Part shown: piece after piece, positions 1 to 8,728 of the stretch | Layout of the letters: each line of letters begins with the position of its first letter | How positions within the stretch are numbered: position 1 is the first letter of the stretch | Origin: Lachnospiraceae bacterium | GTDB lineage: Bacteria; Bacillota; Clostridia; Lachnospirales; Lachnospiraceae | Direction: 5' to 3' | Length of the DNA stretch: 64,000 nt | NCBI GenBank assembly: GCA_910575275.1 | Contig: CAJTEE010000008.1 | Location: 23,525 to 87,524, forward strand | Program-made: the position numbers and the translations under genes | The notes under the pieces: model-generated | Databases searched by the model: none | What the model was told of the DNA's origin: nothing | The model's input: only the letters and a program-made list of their open reading frames with translations

Positions 1-177
1 GGGGTCATCGGCTGTCATTCCCTGCGTAAAAGTTTTGGCTATCATGCCTGGAAAAAGGGGGTTCCGCCGGCGCTCATTATGGAGATCTATAATCATTCGT
101 CTATTGACATTACAAAGCGTTATCTCTCTATCGATCAGGATGATAAGGATGAGGTATTCCTTAAAATGAATCTATAA
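1..177 (+). CDS. Tyrosine recombinase/integrase, C-terminal end only
   Basis: Reading from base 1 gives 58 codons ending in TAA; the 5' part lies outside the window. The fragment carries the C-terminal catalytic motifs of tyrosine recombinases: HSLRK (the His-x-x-Arg box), then NHSS, then the nucleophile Tyr in the KRYLSI context. Family members cut and rejoin DNA through a covalent 3'-phosphotyrosine. A terminator follows directly, so it is probably not cotranscribed with the glycan locus. It could be an integrase left from acquisition of the locus or an invertase acting nearby; the visible part cannot tell these apart. Confidence 0.8.
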   Translation, partial: GVIGCHSLRKSFGYHAWKKGVPPALIMEIYNHSSIDITKRYLSIDQDDKDEVFLKMNL

Positions 178-187
178 CTGTACCCCG

Positions 188-221
188 GCGTCTTGCAAAT
201 GTTTGCTGCAAGGCGCTTTTT
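188..221 (+). terminator. Rho-independent terminator after the recombinase
   Basis: A 10-bp stem (188-197 with 207-216, one G-T pair) with a 9-base loop is followed by five T residues. It separates the recombinase gene from the glycan locus. Confidence 0.8.
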
Positions 222-319
222 GATGGTTTGTGTGGTCATTTTTATGCATATAACTGCCAATTTAAGAAAATATTGCGAAAGCTGGGCGAAATTATTGAAG
301 AAATCTTACGTAAAAAGGC

Positions 320-348
320 TTGAATTATGAGGAAAGACGTGCTATTCT
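320..348 (+). promoter_or_regulatory. Candidate promoter of the surface-glycan locus
   Basis: TTGAAT (320-325) and TATTCT (343-348) are separated by exactly 17 bases and lie about 200 bases upstream of the first glycosyltransferase start. Each box matches consensus at four of six positions, so this is a moderate candidate. It is the best-looking pair found in the 178-549 gap. Confidence 0.4.
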
Positions 349-414
349 AGTAGACGAACGCGAAAGAAACATTTTGATTTAAAATGTTACATTCATGGAA
401 GCAACGATTGTTTG

Positions 415-474
415 GGAAGGGAACTTCCTTATATTTATGACAGTCTACTTCCAATAAGTACGATTAGTGGAAGT
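415..474 (+). other. Leader with two small RNA hairpins
   Basis: The leader upstream of the first glycan gene has two perfect inverted repeats. GGAAG (415-419) pairs with CTTCC (424-428) across a GGAA tetraloop, and ACTTCCA (447-453) pairs with TGGAAGT (468-474). A T-rich run follows at about 483-490. Structured leaders of long polysaccharide operons are often processive-antitermination targets (NusG/LoaP type), but no recogniser is encoded in this window, so the role is open. Confidence 0.35.
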
Positions 475-549
475 AACACCATTTCTTTTTTGATTAGGAA
501 AGAGATATGCTTTCTAAAATCCTGTACATCTTTGGAAAGGATATTAAGT

Positions 550-1560
550 ATGGCGGCCTTAATTCAGTCAAAGCTTTTGTCGGTTGTAGTCCCAATGTAT
601 AACGTAGAGCGTTATATACAACAATGTCTGGAATCGCTTTTCTGCAGAGACTGGAAAGAGGACTTGGAAGTGCTGATTATTAACGATGGGTCATCGGATC
701 GTTCCAGGAGGCTTGCAGCGAAGTTTGAATCTCAGTGCCCGCAGATTTTTCGTATTATTGATAAAGAAAACGGTGGACATGGTTCTGCAATTAACCGCGG
801 GATTAGTGAGGCAGTTGGTAAATATTTTAGGGTAGTAGATGGAGATGACTGGGTGGATCAAAAAATGTTTACCCAGTTCCTTTCTTATTTAAAAGAAATA
901 GACACAGATGTAGTGATCACAGGCTACTATTGGGTGAATACCGATACAGGAAAAAGAAAAACAGAGAAACTTTATGATTGTTCCGCCATTGATTATGGTC
1001 GAGAATACCAGTTTGATGCGTTGCCGAAGGACTTTGCCCTAAAAATGCATGCAGTTGCCTTCAAAACTTCTATTTTAAAACAGATGCCTGCCCGAATGGA
1101 TGAGCATTGTTTTTATGTAGATGTGGAATATATTTTGTTTCCGCTTCCTTATATAAAAACAGTCATATTTTATGATTTGTTCGTTTATCAGTATCGGGTT
1201 GGAATGTGCACGCAAAGCGTTTCTGCTAAGATGATGCGAAACCGATGCGGCCAGCATGAACAGGTACTGTACCGCCTGTTGAAGTTTTATGAGGATCAGG
1301 CTCCCGAATTGTCTAACTACAAAGCAGATTTTCTTGCTGCTTCGGTTGCGCGGGTTGCAGTCAGTCAATACAAGATATTTCTCAGCTTTCCTGCATCATC
1401 CGTATGCTGCCAAAAAATACAAACATTAGAAAAGCGCCTTAGGCAAAAATACCAGCCAATCTATAAACATGTCCGGCATCCTGCAATTCTCCTACTTCGG
1501 GCGACAAATTATTTTCTTTATCCGGCGGTATCCTGCGCCGTAAGACAGCGATTCAAATAA
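550..1560 (+). CDS. Family 2 glycosyltransferase
   Basis: A 336-residue GT-A fold glycosyltransferase that transfers a sugar from a nucleotide donor while a surface glycan is built on the cytoplasmic face. Near the N-terminus are the GT2 opening SVVVPMYN (residues 11-18), NDGSSD (45-50) and the metal-binding VDGDDW (96-101). The C-terminal half is variable and gives no acceptor information. The ATG at 550 is chosen because GGAAAGG lies 9 bases upstream and homology begins there; the frame is open back to a TTG at 412 but that extension looks non-coding. It is the first gene of the glycan locus and is followed 14 bases later by the ACP gene. Sugar specificity cannot be read from sequence. Confidence 0.88.
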   Translation: MAALIQSKLLSVVVPMYNVERYIQQCLESLFCRDWKEDLEVLIINDGSSDRSRRLAAKFESQCPQIFRIIDKENGGHGSAINRGISEAVGKYFRVVDGDDWVDQKMFTQFLSYLKEIDTDVVITGYYWVNTDTGKRKTEKLYDCSAIDYGREYQFDALPKDFALKMHAVAFKTSILKQMPARMDEHCFYVDVEYILFPLPYIKTVIFYDLFVYQYRVGMCTQSVSAKMMRNRCGQHEQVLYRLLKFYEDQAPELSNYKADFLAASVARVAVSQYKIFLSFPASSVCCQKIQTLEKRLRQKYQPIYKHVRHPAILLLRATNYFLYPAVSCAVRQRFK

Positions 1561-1574
1561 AGGTGGAGGAAAAA

Positions 1575-1811
1575 ATGACAAATTTAGAAAAGTATAATCA
1601 GGCATTTATAACGGCACTTGGCGTTGAGGAAGATATGCTTGCGACCCTGGAATATCAATCCGTCCCGCAGTGGGACAGCGTAGGGCATATGCAACTCATC
1701 GCAACGCTTGAGGATGCGTTTGATATTATGTTTGATACGGATGATATCATTGATTTTAGCTCCTATGAAAAAGGAAAAGAATTTATGAAAAAATATGAAG
1801 TGGACCTGTAG
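1575..1811 (+). CDS. Acyl carrier protein (stand-alone)
   Basis: A 78-residue acidic helical protein with the phosphopantetheine site at Ser35 in a DSVGHMQ context, which fits the ACP family. It should carry an acyl group as a thioester on the 4'-phosphopantetheine arm. The ATG at 1575 is preceded by AGGTGGAGG; an in-frame GTG at 1563 falls inside that ribosome-binding site and is unlikely. Its neighbours are an AMP-ligase that could load it and LuxE/LuxC-like proteins that could unload it, so a dedicated carrier for the glycan-locus acyl module is more likely than the housekeeping fatty-acid AcpP. Confidence 0.88.
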   Translation: MTNLEKYNQAFITALGVEEDMLATLEYQSVPQWDSVGHMQLIATLEDAFDIMFDTDDIIDFSSYEKGKEFMKKYEVDL

Positions 1812-1843
1812 AAAATAGGAGAACGCTTTGAGGAAGGATGCGT

Positions 1844-3244
1844 ATGTTTTTTTATAAAGAAATTGAAAAATACGGAGATGCTTCCGCACTCGTTACCGAA
1901 AAAGGCACGGTTGTATCGTATGAGGAATTAACTGCAAGGGCCGATCAAATTGGCAAGGCGGCCGGACAGCGCTGCCTTGTTTTTTCGATCTGCAAAAATG
2001 TGGAAGAATCCGTGATTGGGTATGTTGGTTTTCTTAGAAATGATATTGTCCCTGTCTTGCTCAGTTCGGATATCCATGAGGAGCTTTTAGCAGATCTGCT
2101 AAACAGCTATCATCCTTCCTATATATGGGCACCGGTCGGCCAGGCGGGATGTGCCGGGACTGTCATATATCGGGACGGGGAATATGCATTGCATCGCACC
2201 GGTCTGGCAGTTGATTACACGCTAGACTCGGAGCTTGCCCTTTTGCTGACGACTTCCGGGAGCACGGGGAGCCCCAAACTGGTACGTCAGTCTTGGAAGA
2301 ATATTCAAAGCAACACGGAGTCAATTGTAGAATATTTGGGAATTGTGCAGACCGACCGCGCCATCACGACTCTGCCGATGAATTATACCTACGGCCTGTC
2401 TATCATCAACAGCCATCTCTGCCGGGGCGCGGCCATCATCCTGACCGAGTCCACTTTACTGGATAAAACGTTTTGGACGCTGCTGAAAACGCAGCAGGCC
2501 ACTACCTTTGGGGGCGTGCCATACACGTATGAAATATTAAAGAAATTACACTTTGAAAGAATGGATGTGCCAAGCCTGCGGTATATCACACAGGCCGGAG
2601 GCAAGCTTGTAAAAGAAATGGCTGAAGAATTCAATCAAATCTGCCTCAAAAAGAATATGCAGTTAATTATCATGTATGGCCAGACGGAAGCGACAGCCCG
2701 CATGGCCTACCTTCCGTGGCAGGATGCGCAGAGAAAAGCCGGGAGCATTGGGATTGCAATTCCGGGGGGCGAGCTTTCTCTGATTGATGCAGAGGGGAAT
2801 CCAATCGAAGAACCGGAAATCGTCGGGGAAATGCTTTATCGAGGAGAGAATGTAACCCTGGGATATGCAAAAAACAGGCACGATCTGAATCAACCGGATG
2901 AGAACAGAGGCGTTCTGCATACGGGCGATATGGCCAAACGTGACAAAGACGGCTTTTATTATGTGGTAGGAAGAAAGAAGCGATTTTTAAAGATTTTTGG
3001 CAATCGTGTCAATCTGGATGAGGTGGAAAATCTTCTGAAAAAAGAAGGAATCGAGAATGCCTGCACAGGGCAGGACGATCATTTAAAAATTTATATTACG
3101 CATGCAGAACAGGAAAAAGAAGCCGTTGATTATCTGGTCAATCATACGGCGATCAGCCGCGCGGGATTTGAGGTGCGGTATATTTCTGAAATTCCGCGAA
3201 GTGAATCCGGCAAAGTTCTATATTCAGCATTAGAAGGAAAGTAG
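1844..3244 (+). CDS. AMP-dependent acyl ligase (ANL superfamily)
   Basis: A 466-residue adenylate-forming enzyme. It shows the phosphate loop TSGSTGSPK (about residues 137-145), YGQTEAT in the middle, and HTGD followed by the hinge GRKKRFLKIFGNRV towards the C-terminal swivel domain. It should activate a carboxylic acid with ATP and transfer it to a thiol, here plausibly the adjacent ACP. At 466 residues it is slightly shorter than typical acyl-CoA synthetases (around 500-550). The ATG at 1844 has AGGAAGG six bases upstream; the earlier ATG at 1838 abuts that site and is less likely. The next gene starts two bases after its stop. Confidence 0.87.
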   Translation: MFFYKEIEKYGDASALVTEKGTVVSYEELTARADQIGKAAGQRCLVFSICKNVEESVIGYVGFLRNDIVPVLLSSDIHEELLADLLNSYHPSYIWAPVGQAGCAGTVIYRDGEYALHRTGLAVDYTLDSELALLLTTSGSTGSPKLVRQSWKNIQSNTESIVEYLGIVQTDRAITTLPMNYTYGLSIINSHLCRGAAIILTESTLLDKTFWTLLKTQQATTFGGVPYTYEILKKLHFERMDVPSLRYITQAGGKLVKEMAEEFNQICLKKNMQLIIMYGQTEATARMAYLPWQDAQRKAGSIGIAIPGGELSLIDAEGNPIEEPEIVGEMLYRGENVTLGYAKNRHDLNQPDENRGVLHTGDMAKRDKDGFYYVVGRKKRFLKIFGNRVNLDEVENLLKKEGIENACTGQDDHLKIYITHAEQEKEAVDYLVNHTAISRAGFEVRYISEIPRSESGKVLYSALEGK

Positions 3245-3246
3245 GA

Positions 3247-3921
3247 ATGACAAAAATCGAGCGGAGCCAGTATGGTGCATTGATGCTGGCAGATATCACC
3301 GCCAGGGAGGTTGAAGATTGGGACACCTCCTCGGCGACAAATATTCGTGTCTGTCTGCCTTCTGACATAGAAACGATGCTTTTGATGCAGGAAAAAGGCT
3401 TTCAGTTCGTAGACCGGATGCTGCAGGTGACAATTCCCCTGGCAAAGGAATGCATGGATTACAAAAAACTGATACGGCTGCAGCCAATGTGCGTCTCGGA
3501 CAGGAAAGAAGAAATTACAAGGATCGCGCAATCCAGCTTTACCCGTGACCGAAGATTTCACGTAGCGGTGGCATACAACCAGGAAATTGCAAATCGCATA
3601 ATCGCAGACTGGGTGGAAAAACTGGAGGCCGTTTATGTATGCTCCTATAAAGAGCGGCTCATCGGGTTTCTGGCCCTTAAAGAGGCAGAGAACGGAGAAA
3701 GTGCCTGTATTCATCTTGCGGCGGTGGACGAACGATATCGGATGACCGGCGCCGCTTTATCCCTGTATGCGTATGCAATTCTTGAAGGAAAACGTCTTGG
3801 GTACAGGCGGATTGAGGGGACCATATCCTGTTCCAATATAGCGGTATTGAATCTCTATTCTTTTCTGGGCGGTACATTTTCGAATCCGACGGATATTTAC
3901 TTGAAAGAGGTAGCAAAATGA
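3247..3921 (+). CDS. GNAT-family N-acyltransferase
   Basis: A 224-residue protein with a C-terminal GNAT fold. The beta-4/acetyl-CoA region (IHLAAVDERYRMTGAALSL) lies near residues 155-175, followed by SCSNIAVLNLYSFLGG, the usual N-x-x-x-x-x-x-Y motif. The long N-terminal part recalls WecD-type dTDP-amino-sugar acyltransferases. A role in N-acylating an amino sugar is inferred from the polysaccharide context. It begins two bases after the AMP-ligase stop and overlaps the LuxE-like gene by four bases, so translation is probably coupled. Confidence 0.75.
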   Translation: MTKIERSQYGALMLADITAREVEDWDTSSATNIRVCLPSDIETMLLMQEKGFQFVDRMLQVTIPLAKECMDYKKLIRLQPMCVSDRKEEITRIAQSSFTRDRRFHVAVAYNQEIANRIIADWVEKLEAVYVCSYKERLIGFLALKEAENGESACIHLAAVDERYRMTGAALSLYAYAILEGKRLGYRRIEGTISCSNIAVLNLYSFLGGTFSNPTDIYLKEVAK

Positions 3922-5000
3922 ACGAGCATCTGGAAGAATTGTATAAGGATACTCCCTACAGCCTGAAAAAGACGGAAAAACAGGCGTTGTACCAACGTGT
4001 TTTGAGTGAGCTGACACTGCATCATTATTCACATTGCCGGGAATACAAACGGATTTTGGATGCAATGGGCTATGACCCAAAAAAGGCAGCACCGTTAGAA
4101 GCGCAGCCGATGCTCCCGGTCCGCCTGTTTAAGGAATACGATCTTTTGAGTATCCCGAGAGAAGAAGTGGCAAAAACGATGACGTCTTCCGGCACTTCCG
4201 GTCAAAAGGTATCTCGGGTTTTCCTGGATAAGGCTAACACAAGGGCACAGACAAAGGTTCTGACAGAAATTATTTCTTCTTTTATAGGAAAAAAGCGACT
4301 GCCGCTTCTGATTCTCGACACGAGACTGGCCTTAAAGGACCGCAGCATGTTTTCTGCGCGGGGAGCGGGAATTGTCGGGTTCAGCACATTCGGTCGGGAA
4401 ATTATGTATGCGCTGGATGAGAATATGCAACTGGATATTTCCGGCATCCGACAGTTTTTAGCGAAGCACAGAGACGAACCGATTTTGCTGTTCGGATATA
4501 CCTATATGATCTGGCAGTATGTCGTCTGTGCACTTCGGGAAGCTGGTACGGCAATGAAGATTGAAAATGGCAGCCTGTTTCATATCGGAGGCTGGAAAAA
4601 ACTGAAGGACCAGATGGTGGATGCGCCGACTTATAATCAGGTAATCCGTGAAGTGCTTGGTAACGTAAGTGTACACAATTATTATGGGATGGCCGAACAA
4701 CTGGGCTCGGTGTTTGTGGAATGTGAGTATGGGCATATGCACTGCTCCAATTTCTCCGATATCTTGATCCGCAGGCCAGGGGATTTCTCCTGTGCCGCCC
4801 CAAACGAACGGGGACTGATTGAATTGGTGTCCCTTCTTCCCACGAGCTATCCCGGGCATATCCTGCTTACAGAGGATGAAGGGGAAATCATTGGGGAGGA
4901 TGACTGCCCCTGCGGGAGAAATGGAAAATACTTTAAGATACACGGCAGGATCAAAGGTGCAGAAATACGGGGGTGCAGCGATACGTATGAGCGACGTTAA
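3918..5000 (+). CDS. LuxE-like acyl-protein synthetase
   Basis: A 360-residue member of the LuxE/PaaK acyl-protein synthetase family. TSSGTSGQK (residues 89-97) is the adenylate-binding loop, and HNYYGMAEQ in the C-terminal half is the second core motif. In bioluminescence, LuxE activates a fatty acid and passes it to the LuxC reductase. The gene overlaps the LuxC-like gene by 14 bases, which supports a working pair here too. The C-terminus has a CPCGRNGKYFKIHGRIKGAE segment typical of the family. No luciferase gene is present, so the aldehyde must serve another purpose. Confidence 0.83.
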   Translation: MNEHLEELYKDTPYSLKKTEKQALYQRVLSELTLHHYSHCREYKRILDAMGYDPKKAAPLEAQPMLPVRLFKEYDLLSIPREEVAKTMTSSGTSGQKVSRVFLDKANTRAQTKVLTEIISSFIGKKRLPLLILDTRLALKDRSMFSARGAGIVGFSTFGREIMYALDENMQLDISGIRQFLAKHRDEPILLFGYTYMIWQYVVCALREAGTAMKIENGSLFHIGGWKKLKDQMVDAPTYNQVIREVLGNVSVHNYYGMAEQLGSVFVECEYGHMHCSNFSDILIRRPGDFSCAAPNERGLIELVSLLPTSYPGHILLTEDEGEIIGEDDCPCGRNGKYFKIHGRIKGAEIRGCSDTYERR

Positions 5001-6162
5001 ATATCTGATAGGGAATGAGGCTGTATGTGATTCTCCTCTGGAGCCATACGCAGATATGGTGTGTCATTTTGCGGCAGAACTGTCTGACACTTTTATGAAG
5101 GAGACATCTGCAAAAGTCTATCCAGATATCATGGCATTTGCCTTCTGGTGCAGAAAAGGAAATATACAAACACTGAAAAGACAATTTATTTCTAACGAAA
5201 AGCGTTTGGGCCGGGGACTGGCTTTTCATATCGCTCCTTCCAATGTGCCCGTCAATTTCGCGTTTACGTATCTGTTTTCACTCCTTGCAGGAAATGCCAC
5301 CATCGTAAGAGTTCCATCGCGCTCCTTTCCCCAGGTAGAGATATTATGCCGTGGATTGAAACAGGTACTGGAAAACTATCCGGAAATCAAAAAAAGAACA
5401 GCGTTTGTTCAATACCCTGCAAACAACACAATTACAGAGAAGTTCTGCGCAAAAGCGGATGTACGTGTCATATGGGGCGGAGATGAAACCGTACAGGAAA
5501 TCCGCAAGTGTCCGGTGAAGCCGCGCTGCATAGATGTGGTGTTTGCGGACCGATATTCCTTGTGTCTTCTTGATGGCGCTGCTGTTTTAAATGCTTCTGA
5601 TGCAGAAATCTGCAAGCTGGCAGAAAGGTTTTATAACGATACGTATTTAATGGATCAGAATGCATGTTCGTCACCGCAGCTTATCTGCTGGAGAAATGAA
5701 ACGCGGGAGGCAAAAGAGCGTTTCTGGCATTCTGTGGCGGCCTATGCAAAGGCGCACTACCCGCTTCAGGCCGCTTCTGCGATGGATAAATACACGCAGA
5801 TGTGCTGCGATTCAATTGATTTAGAAAATTTAGGCGCGATCAGACGCGTTGAAAATCTCCTGTACTGTGTGGAATTAAAGAAATTACCCCCAGACATTAC
5901 CGGCCTGCGGGGAAAATGTGGGTATTTTTATGAATATGCGTTAGACGGCTTAACGGAGCTTATAGATGTTTTGACAGAAAAGGTTCAAACGATAACGTAT
6001 TATGGAGCCGATGCAGGTGAAATTCAGGACTTCATTATAACCAACCATGTGAAAGGTGTCGACCGGATTGTACCCGTGGGGAAAGCGCTGGACATTGGCG
6101 TAATCTGGGATGGATATGATTTGGTGCGGATGATGTCCAGGATCGTAGACCGGAATAAATGA
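4987..6162 (+). CDS. LuxC-like acyl reductase (aldehyde-forming)
   Basis: A 391-residue protein of the LuxC acyl-CoA reductase family, within the aldehyde dehydrogenase superfamily. It shows the conserved HIAPSNVPVNFAFTY block (81-95), LLAGNATIVRVPSRS (99-113), and the catalytic Cys227 in DQNACSSPQ. It should reduce an acyl thioester or acyl-enzyme to an aldehyde with NAD(P)H. The ATG at 4987 is chosen because MSDVKYL starts the homologous region; the frame is open upstream to 4819 only as an overlap with LuxE. The LuxE-LuxC gene overlap suggests a complex delivering an aldehyde to the downstream transketolase. Confidence 0.85.
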   Translation: MSDVKYLIGNEAVCDSPLEPYADMVCHFAAELSDTFMKETSAKVYPDIMAFAFWCRKGNIQTLKRQFISNEKRLGRGLAFHIAPSNVPVNFAFTYLFSLLAGNATIVRVPSRSFPQVEILCRGLKQVLENYPEIKKRTAFVQYPANNTITEKFCAKADVRVIWGGDETVQEIRKCPVKPRCIDVVFADRYSLCLLDGAAVLNASDAEICKLAERFYNDTYLMDQNACSSPQLICWRNETREAKERFWHSVAAYAKAHYPLQAASAMDKYTQMCCDSIDLENLGAIRRVENLLYCVELKKLPPDITGLRGKCGYFYEYALDGLTELIDVLTEKVQTITYYGADAGEIQDFIITNHVKGVDRIVPVGKALDIGVIWDGYDLVRMMSRIVDRNK

Positions 6163-6178
6163 AGATTGGAGATTGGAA

Positions 6179-7009
6179 ATGGGCAAAAAGACCGAAGCCG
6201 AGCTGCAGGCAATGGCGAGAAAAATTCGTAAAACAATTCTTGAGATGACCTATCATGCCGGCGCAGCGGGGGCTCACGTCGGGGGAGCTCTTTCCTGCGC
6301 GGATCTGCTGGCGGTATTATATGGCGAAGTAATGAGGATCGACGCGAAAAACCCTTCCGCCGAACATCGGGACCGCTTTATTCTCAGCAAAGGGCACAGC
6401 TCGGTGGGGCACTATGCGGCGCTTTATGCGGCCGGCTTTTTAGTCGATGAAGACATCCAAGCCTTTGAAAGCAACGGAGGTGCGTTTCCGGCACATTCCG
6501 TAAAAAATGTGGATCGCGGCATTGAATTGTCGAGCGGGAGCCTGGGATTAGGGCTGTCATTCGGGATCGGATCGGCACTGGCTGCCAGAAAAAAAGGGCT
6601 GGATTATAAAGTCTATGTGCTTTTAGGAAACGGAGAATGCAACGAAGGCTCTGTATGGGAAGCGGTGATGCTGGCCTCTCAGCTAAAGCTTAGCCAACTG
6701 TATATGATTATTGACGACAATAAACAGCAGTTGGACGGAATGTCAGAAACGATCCTCCGAATGCCGGATTTGTGCGGGACACTGCGAAGCATAGGGTTTG
6801 AGGCATGTTGTGTCAACGGGCATTCCATAGGAGAACTCTTGCATGCATTTACAGAATCGGGAAAACAGGACAAGCCGGTCGCGATTGTGATGAACACCAT
6901 GAAGGGGAAGGGCGTGTCATTTATGGAGAATAATCCGATGTGGCATCACGCTCACTTAAAAAAGGAAGAATACGAACAGGCGATGGAGGAGATTGGAAAA
7001 GATGATTAA
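6179..7009 (+). CDS. Transketolase, N-terminal (TPP-binding) subunit
   Basis: A 276-residue split transketolase subunit with GAHVGGALSCADLL near the N-terminus, RFILSKGHSSVGHY, and the thiamine-diphosphate motif GNGECNEGSVWEA ending in IIDDNK. Two-gene transketolases transfer a two-carbon ketol unit to an aldehyde acceptor. The ATG at 6179 follows GGAG at 6168-6171. It overlaps the C-terminal subunit gene by 8 bases. Placement right after LuxC points to a specialised reaction on a locus-specific aldehyde rather than the pentose phosphate pathway; that is inference. Confidence 0.88.
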   Translation: MGKKTEAELQAMARKIRKTILEMTYHAGAAGAHVGGALSCADLLAVLYGEVMRIDAKNPSAEHRDRFILSKGHSSVGHYAALYAAGFLVDEDIQAFESNGGAFPAHSVKNVDRGIELSSGSLGLGLSFGIGSALAARKKGLDYKVYVLLGNGECNEGSVWEAVMLASQLKLSQLYMIIDDNKQQLDGMSETILRMPDLCGTLRSIGFEACCVNGHSIGELLHAFTESGKQDKPVAIVMNTMKGKGVSFMENNPMWHHAHLKKEEYEQAMEEIGKDD

Positions 7010-7970
7010 TCAGGCAGCAGCGATGCAATGGTCCAGAATCGGTTCCAGGAAGACATTTGGCACCGTTTTGGCAAACTTGGCAGAATCTCATCCGGAGCTT
7101 ATGGTGCTGGCGGCAGATGTCGCCTCGTCCTCCGGCCTGGTCGAATTCTCTCAAACGTATCCGGCACAGTTTTTGAATGTTGGTATCGCGGAGCAAAACA
7201 TGATTGGCGTGGCTGCCGGCCTTGCAAACGAAGGGTACAAAGTATTTGCTGTTTCCTTTGCGCCCTTCGCCTCTATGAGATGCTATGAAATGATCCGAAC
7301 CTACCTTGGGTACATGAATCTGGACGTTACGGTCGTGGGCATCGCCAGCGGATTCAGCATGGGTGTATGCGGCAATACCCACTTTGGGCTCGAAGAATTC
7401 TCCCTAATGAGATCCATCCCCAACATGAAAATTTTGTCGCCGGCAGACTGTTCCGAGACGGCTAAGCTGACAGAAGAATTACTTTCCTGCCATGGCCCCG
7501 CTTATTTGCGGCTTACCGGAATCGAAGGCAATCCGGTCGTTTATAAAGAGGAGTATGAGCTGACCATCGGAAAAGCGATTCCTCACAGAAGCGGCGGGGA
7601 TCTTGCATTCCTGGCAACCGGTACAATGGTATATGAGGCAGTCCGGGCGGCAAAGGTGCTTGACAAGGAAGGCATTTCTGCTGCGGTTTATGACGTTCAT
7701 ACAATCAAGCCGTTGGATCAAGAACTGATCTATGCATTGAACAGGCAGCATACCCCCATCGTAACGGTAGAGGAACACATGCTCTCCGGAGGTTTGGGGT
7801 CTGCCGTGGCAGATGTTCTTATGGCCTGCCAAAGTCCGGTCAGGCTTCTAAAGCTGGGGATTCCGGAAGAATTTCTGAAGGCAGGGGATTATCGTTATAT
7901 GCTGAATCAATGCGGACTGAACCCCAGGGCGATCGCCGCTGCAGTCAAGGAGGCAGACTTGGTATGCTGA
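7002..7970 (+). CDS. Transketolase, C-terminal (pyrimidine-binding) subunit
   Basis: A 322-residue partner of the preceding gene, with the Pyr domain (VLAADVASSSGLVEF, then FLNVGIAEQNMIGVAAGLA holding the catalytic Glu) and the C-terminal transketolase domain. The ATG at 7002 has GGAGGA upstream; a TTG at 6993 is too close to that site. The stop overlaps the SDR gene. It should form a heterotetramer with the N-terminal subunit. Such split pairs recur in polysaccharide and natural-product clusters, where they build branched or extended sugars. Confidence 0.88.
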   Translation: MINQAAAMQWSRIGSRKTFGTVLANLAESHPELMVLAADVASSSGLVEFSQTYPAQFLNVGIAEQNMIGVAAGLANEGYKVFAVSFAPFASMRCYEMIRTYLGYMNLDVTVVGIASGFSMGVCGNTHFGLEEFSLMRSIPNMKILSPADCSETAKLTEELLSCHGPAYLRLTGIEGNPVVYKEEYELTIGKAIPHRSGGDLAFLATGTMVYEAVRAAKVLDKEGISAAVYDVHTIKPLDQELIYALNRQHTPIVTVEEHMLSGGLGSAVADVLMACQSPVRLLKLGIPEEFLKAGDYRYMLNQCGLNPRAIAAAVKEADLVC

Positions 7971-8704
7971 AAGGAAAAAATGCCGTTATTACAGGCGCAA
8001 GAACCGGAATCGGACGGGCCACTGTGGAGAAGCTGGCATCGGAAGGCGTGAATATCTGGGCGTGTGCGCATCGGGAAAATGAAGATTTCAAAAATGATAT
8101 GGAGAGGCTGGCGCAGGCGCATGGCGTATGGATTGAGCCTGTGTATTTTGATCTGGAAGACGAGGAAGCTGTGAAAGCGGCGTTGAAAGGGATTATAAAG
8201 GAAAAAAAGCCGATTGATATTTTGGTGAATAATGCGGGGATATTTCCGCCATTATCCTCGTTTTCGATGACTTCCATTGCCGGAATGCGGCGTGTTTTTG
8301 AAGTGAATTTCTTTTCGCAGGCATTGATCAGCCAGCTTGTTTTAAAAATGATGATGCGGCATCAGGCGGGTGCAATTGTCAATACCGTGTCTGTTGCCGG
8401 CCTGGACGGTGATATCGGGGTAACGGCGTATGGTGCAAGCAAAGCGGCACTGGCTTTAAGTACAAAGGTATGGGCAAAGGAGTTTGCACAATATGGAATC
8501 CGCGTGAATGCGGTAGCACCGGGACTTATTGATACAGATCTAAATCACCATTTAGAAGCAGGGACAAAAGAGGCACTTATCAATAAAAGCGGGTTAGGCC
8601 GCCAGGGTACGGCTAATGAGGTTGCAGAGGTAATTGCGTATCTGGTTTCGGACAAAGCGTCTTTTATTAGTGGGCAAGTGATTCGGGTTGACGGTGGTAT
8701 ATAG
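7964..8704 (+). CDS. Short-chain dehydrogenase/reductase
   Basis: A 246-residue classical SDR. The cofactor motif TGARTGIG occurs at the N-terminus, followed by NNAGIFPP, the active-site Ser in NTVSVAG, the YGASK catalytic pair and a C-terminal GQVIRVDGGI, as in FabG-like enzymes. It should reduce or oxidise a hydroxyl/keto group with NAD(P)H. The start at 7964 overlaps the transketolase stop by 7 bases and has AAGGAGG at 7947-7953. Position after the transketolase suggests reduction of the keto group left by that step. Confidence 0.85.
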   Translation: MLKGKNAVITGARTGIGRATVEKLASEGVNIWACAHRENEDFKNDMERLAQAHGVWIEPVYFDLEDEEAVKAALKGIIKEKKPIDILVNNAGIFPPLSSFSMTSIAGMRRVFEVNFFSQALISQLVLKMMMRHQAGAIVNTVSVAGLDGDIGVTAYGASKAALALSTKVWAKEFAQYGIRVNAVAPGLIDTDLNHHLEAGTKEALINKSGLGRQGTANEVAEVIAYLVSDKASFISGQVIRVDGGI

Positions 8705-8728
8705 GAACAGCCTGGTTTGGAGTTAGGG

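Noticed and set aside
412-549. N-terminal extension of the GT2 glycosyltransferase from a TTG at 412
   Set aside because: The translated extension has no family match, overlaps leader hairpins, and the ATG at 550 has a good ribosome-binding site exactly where homology starts.
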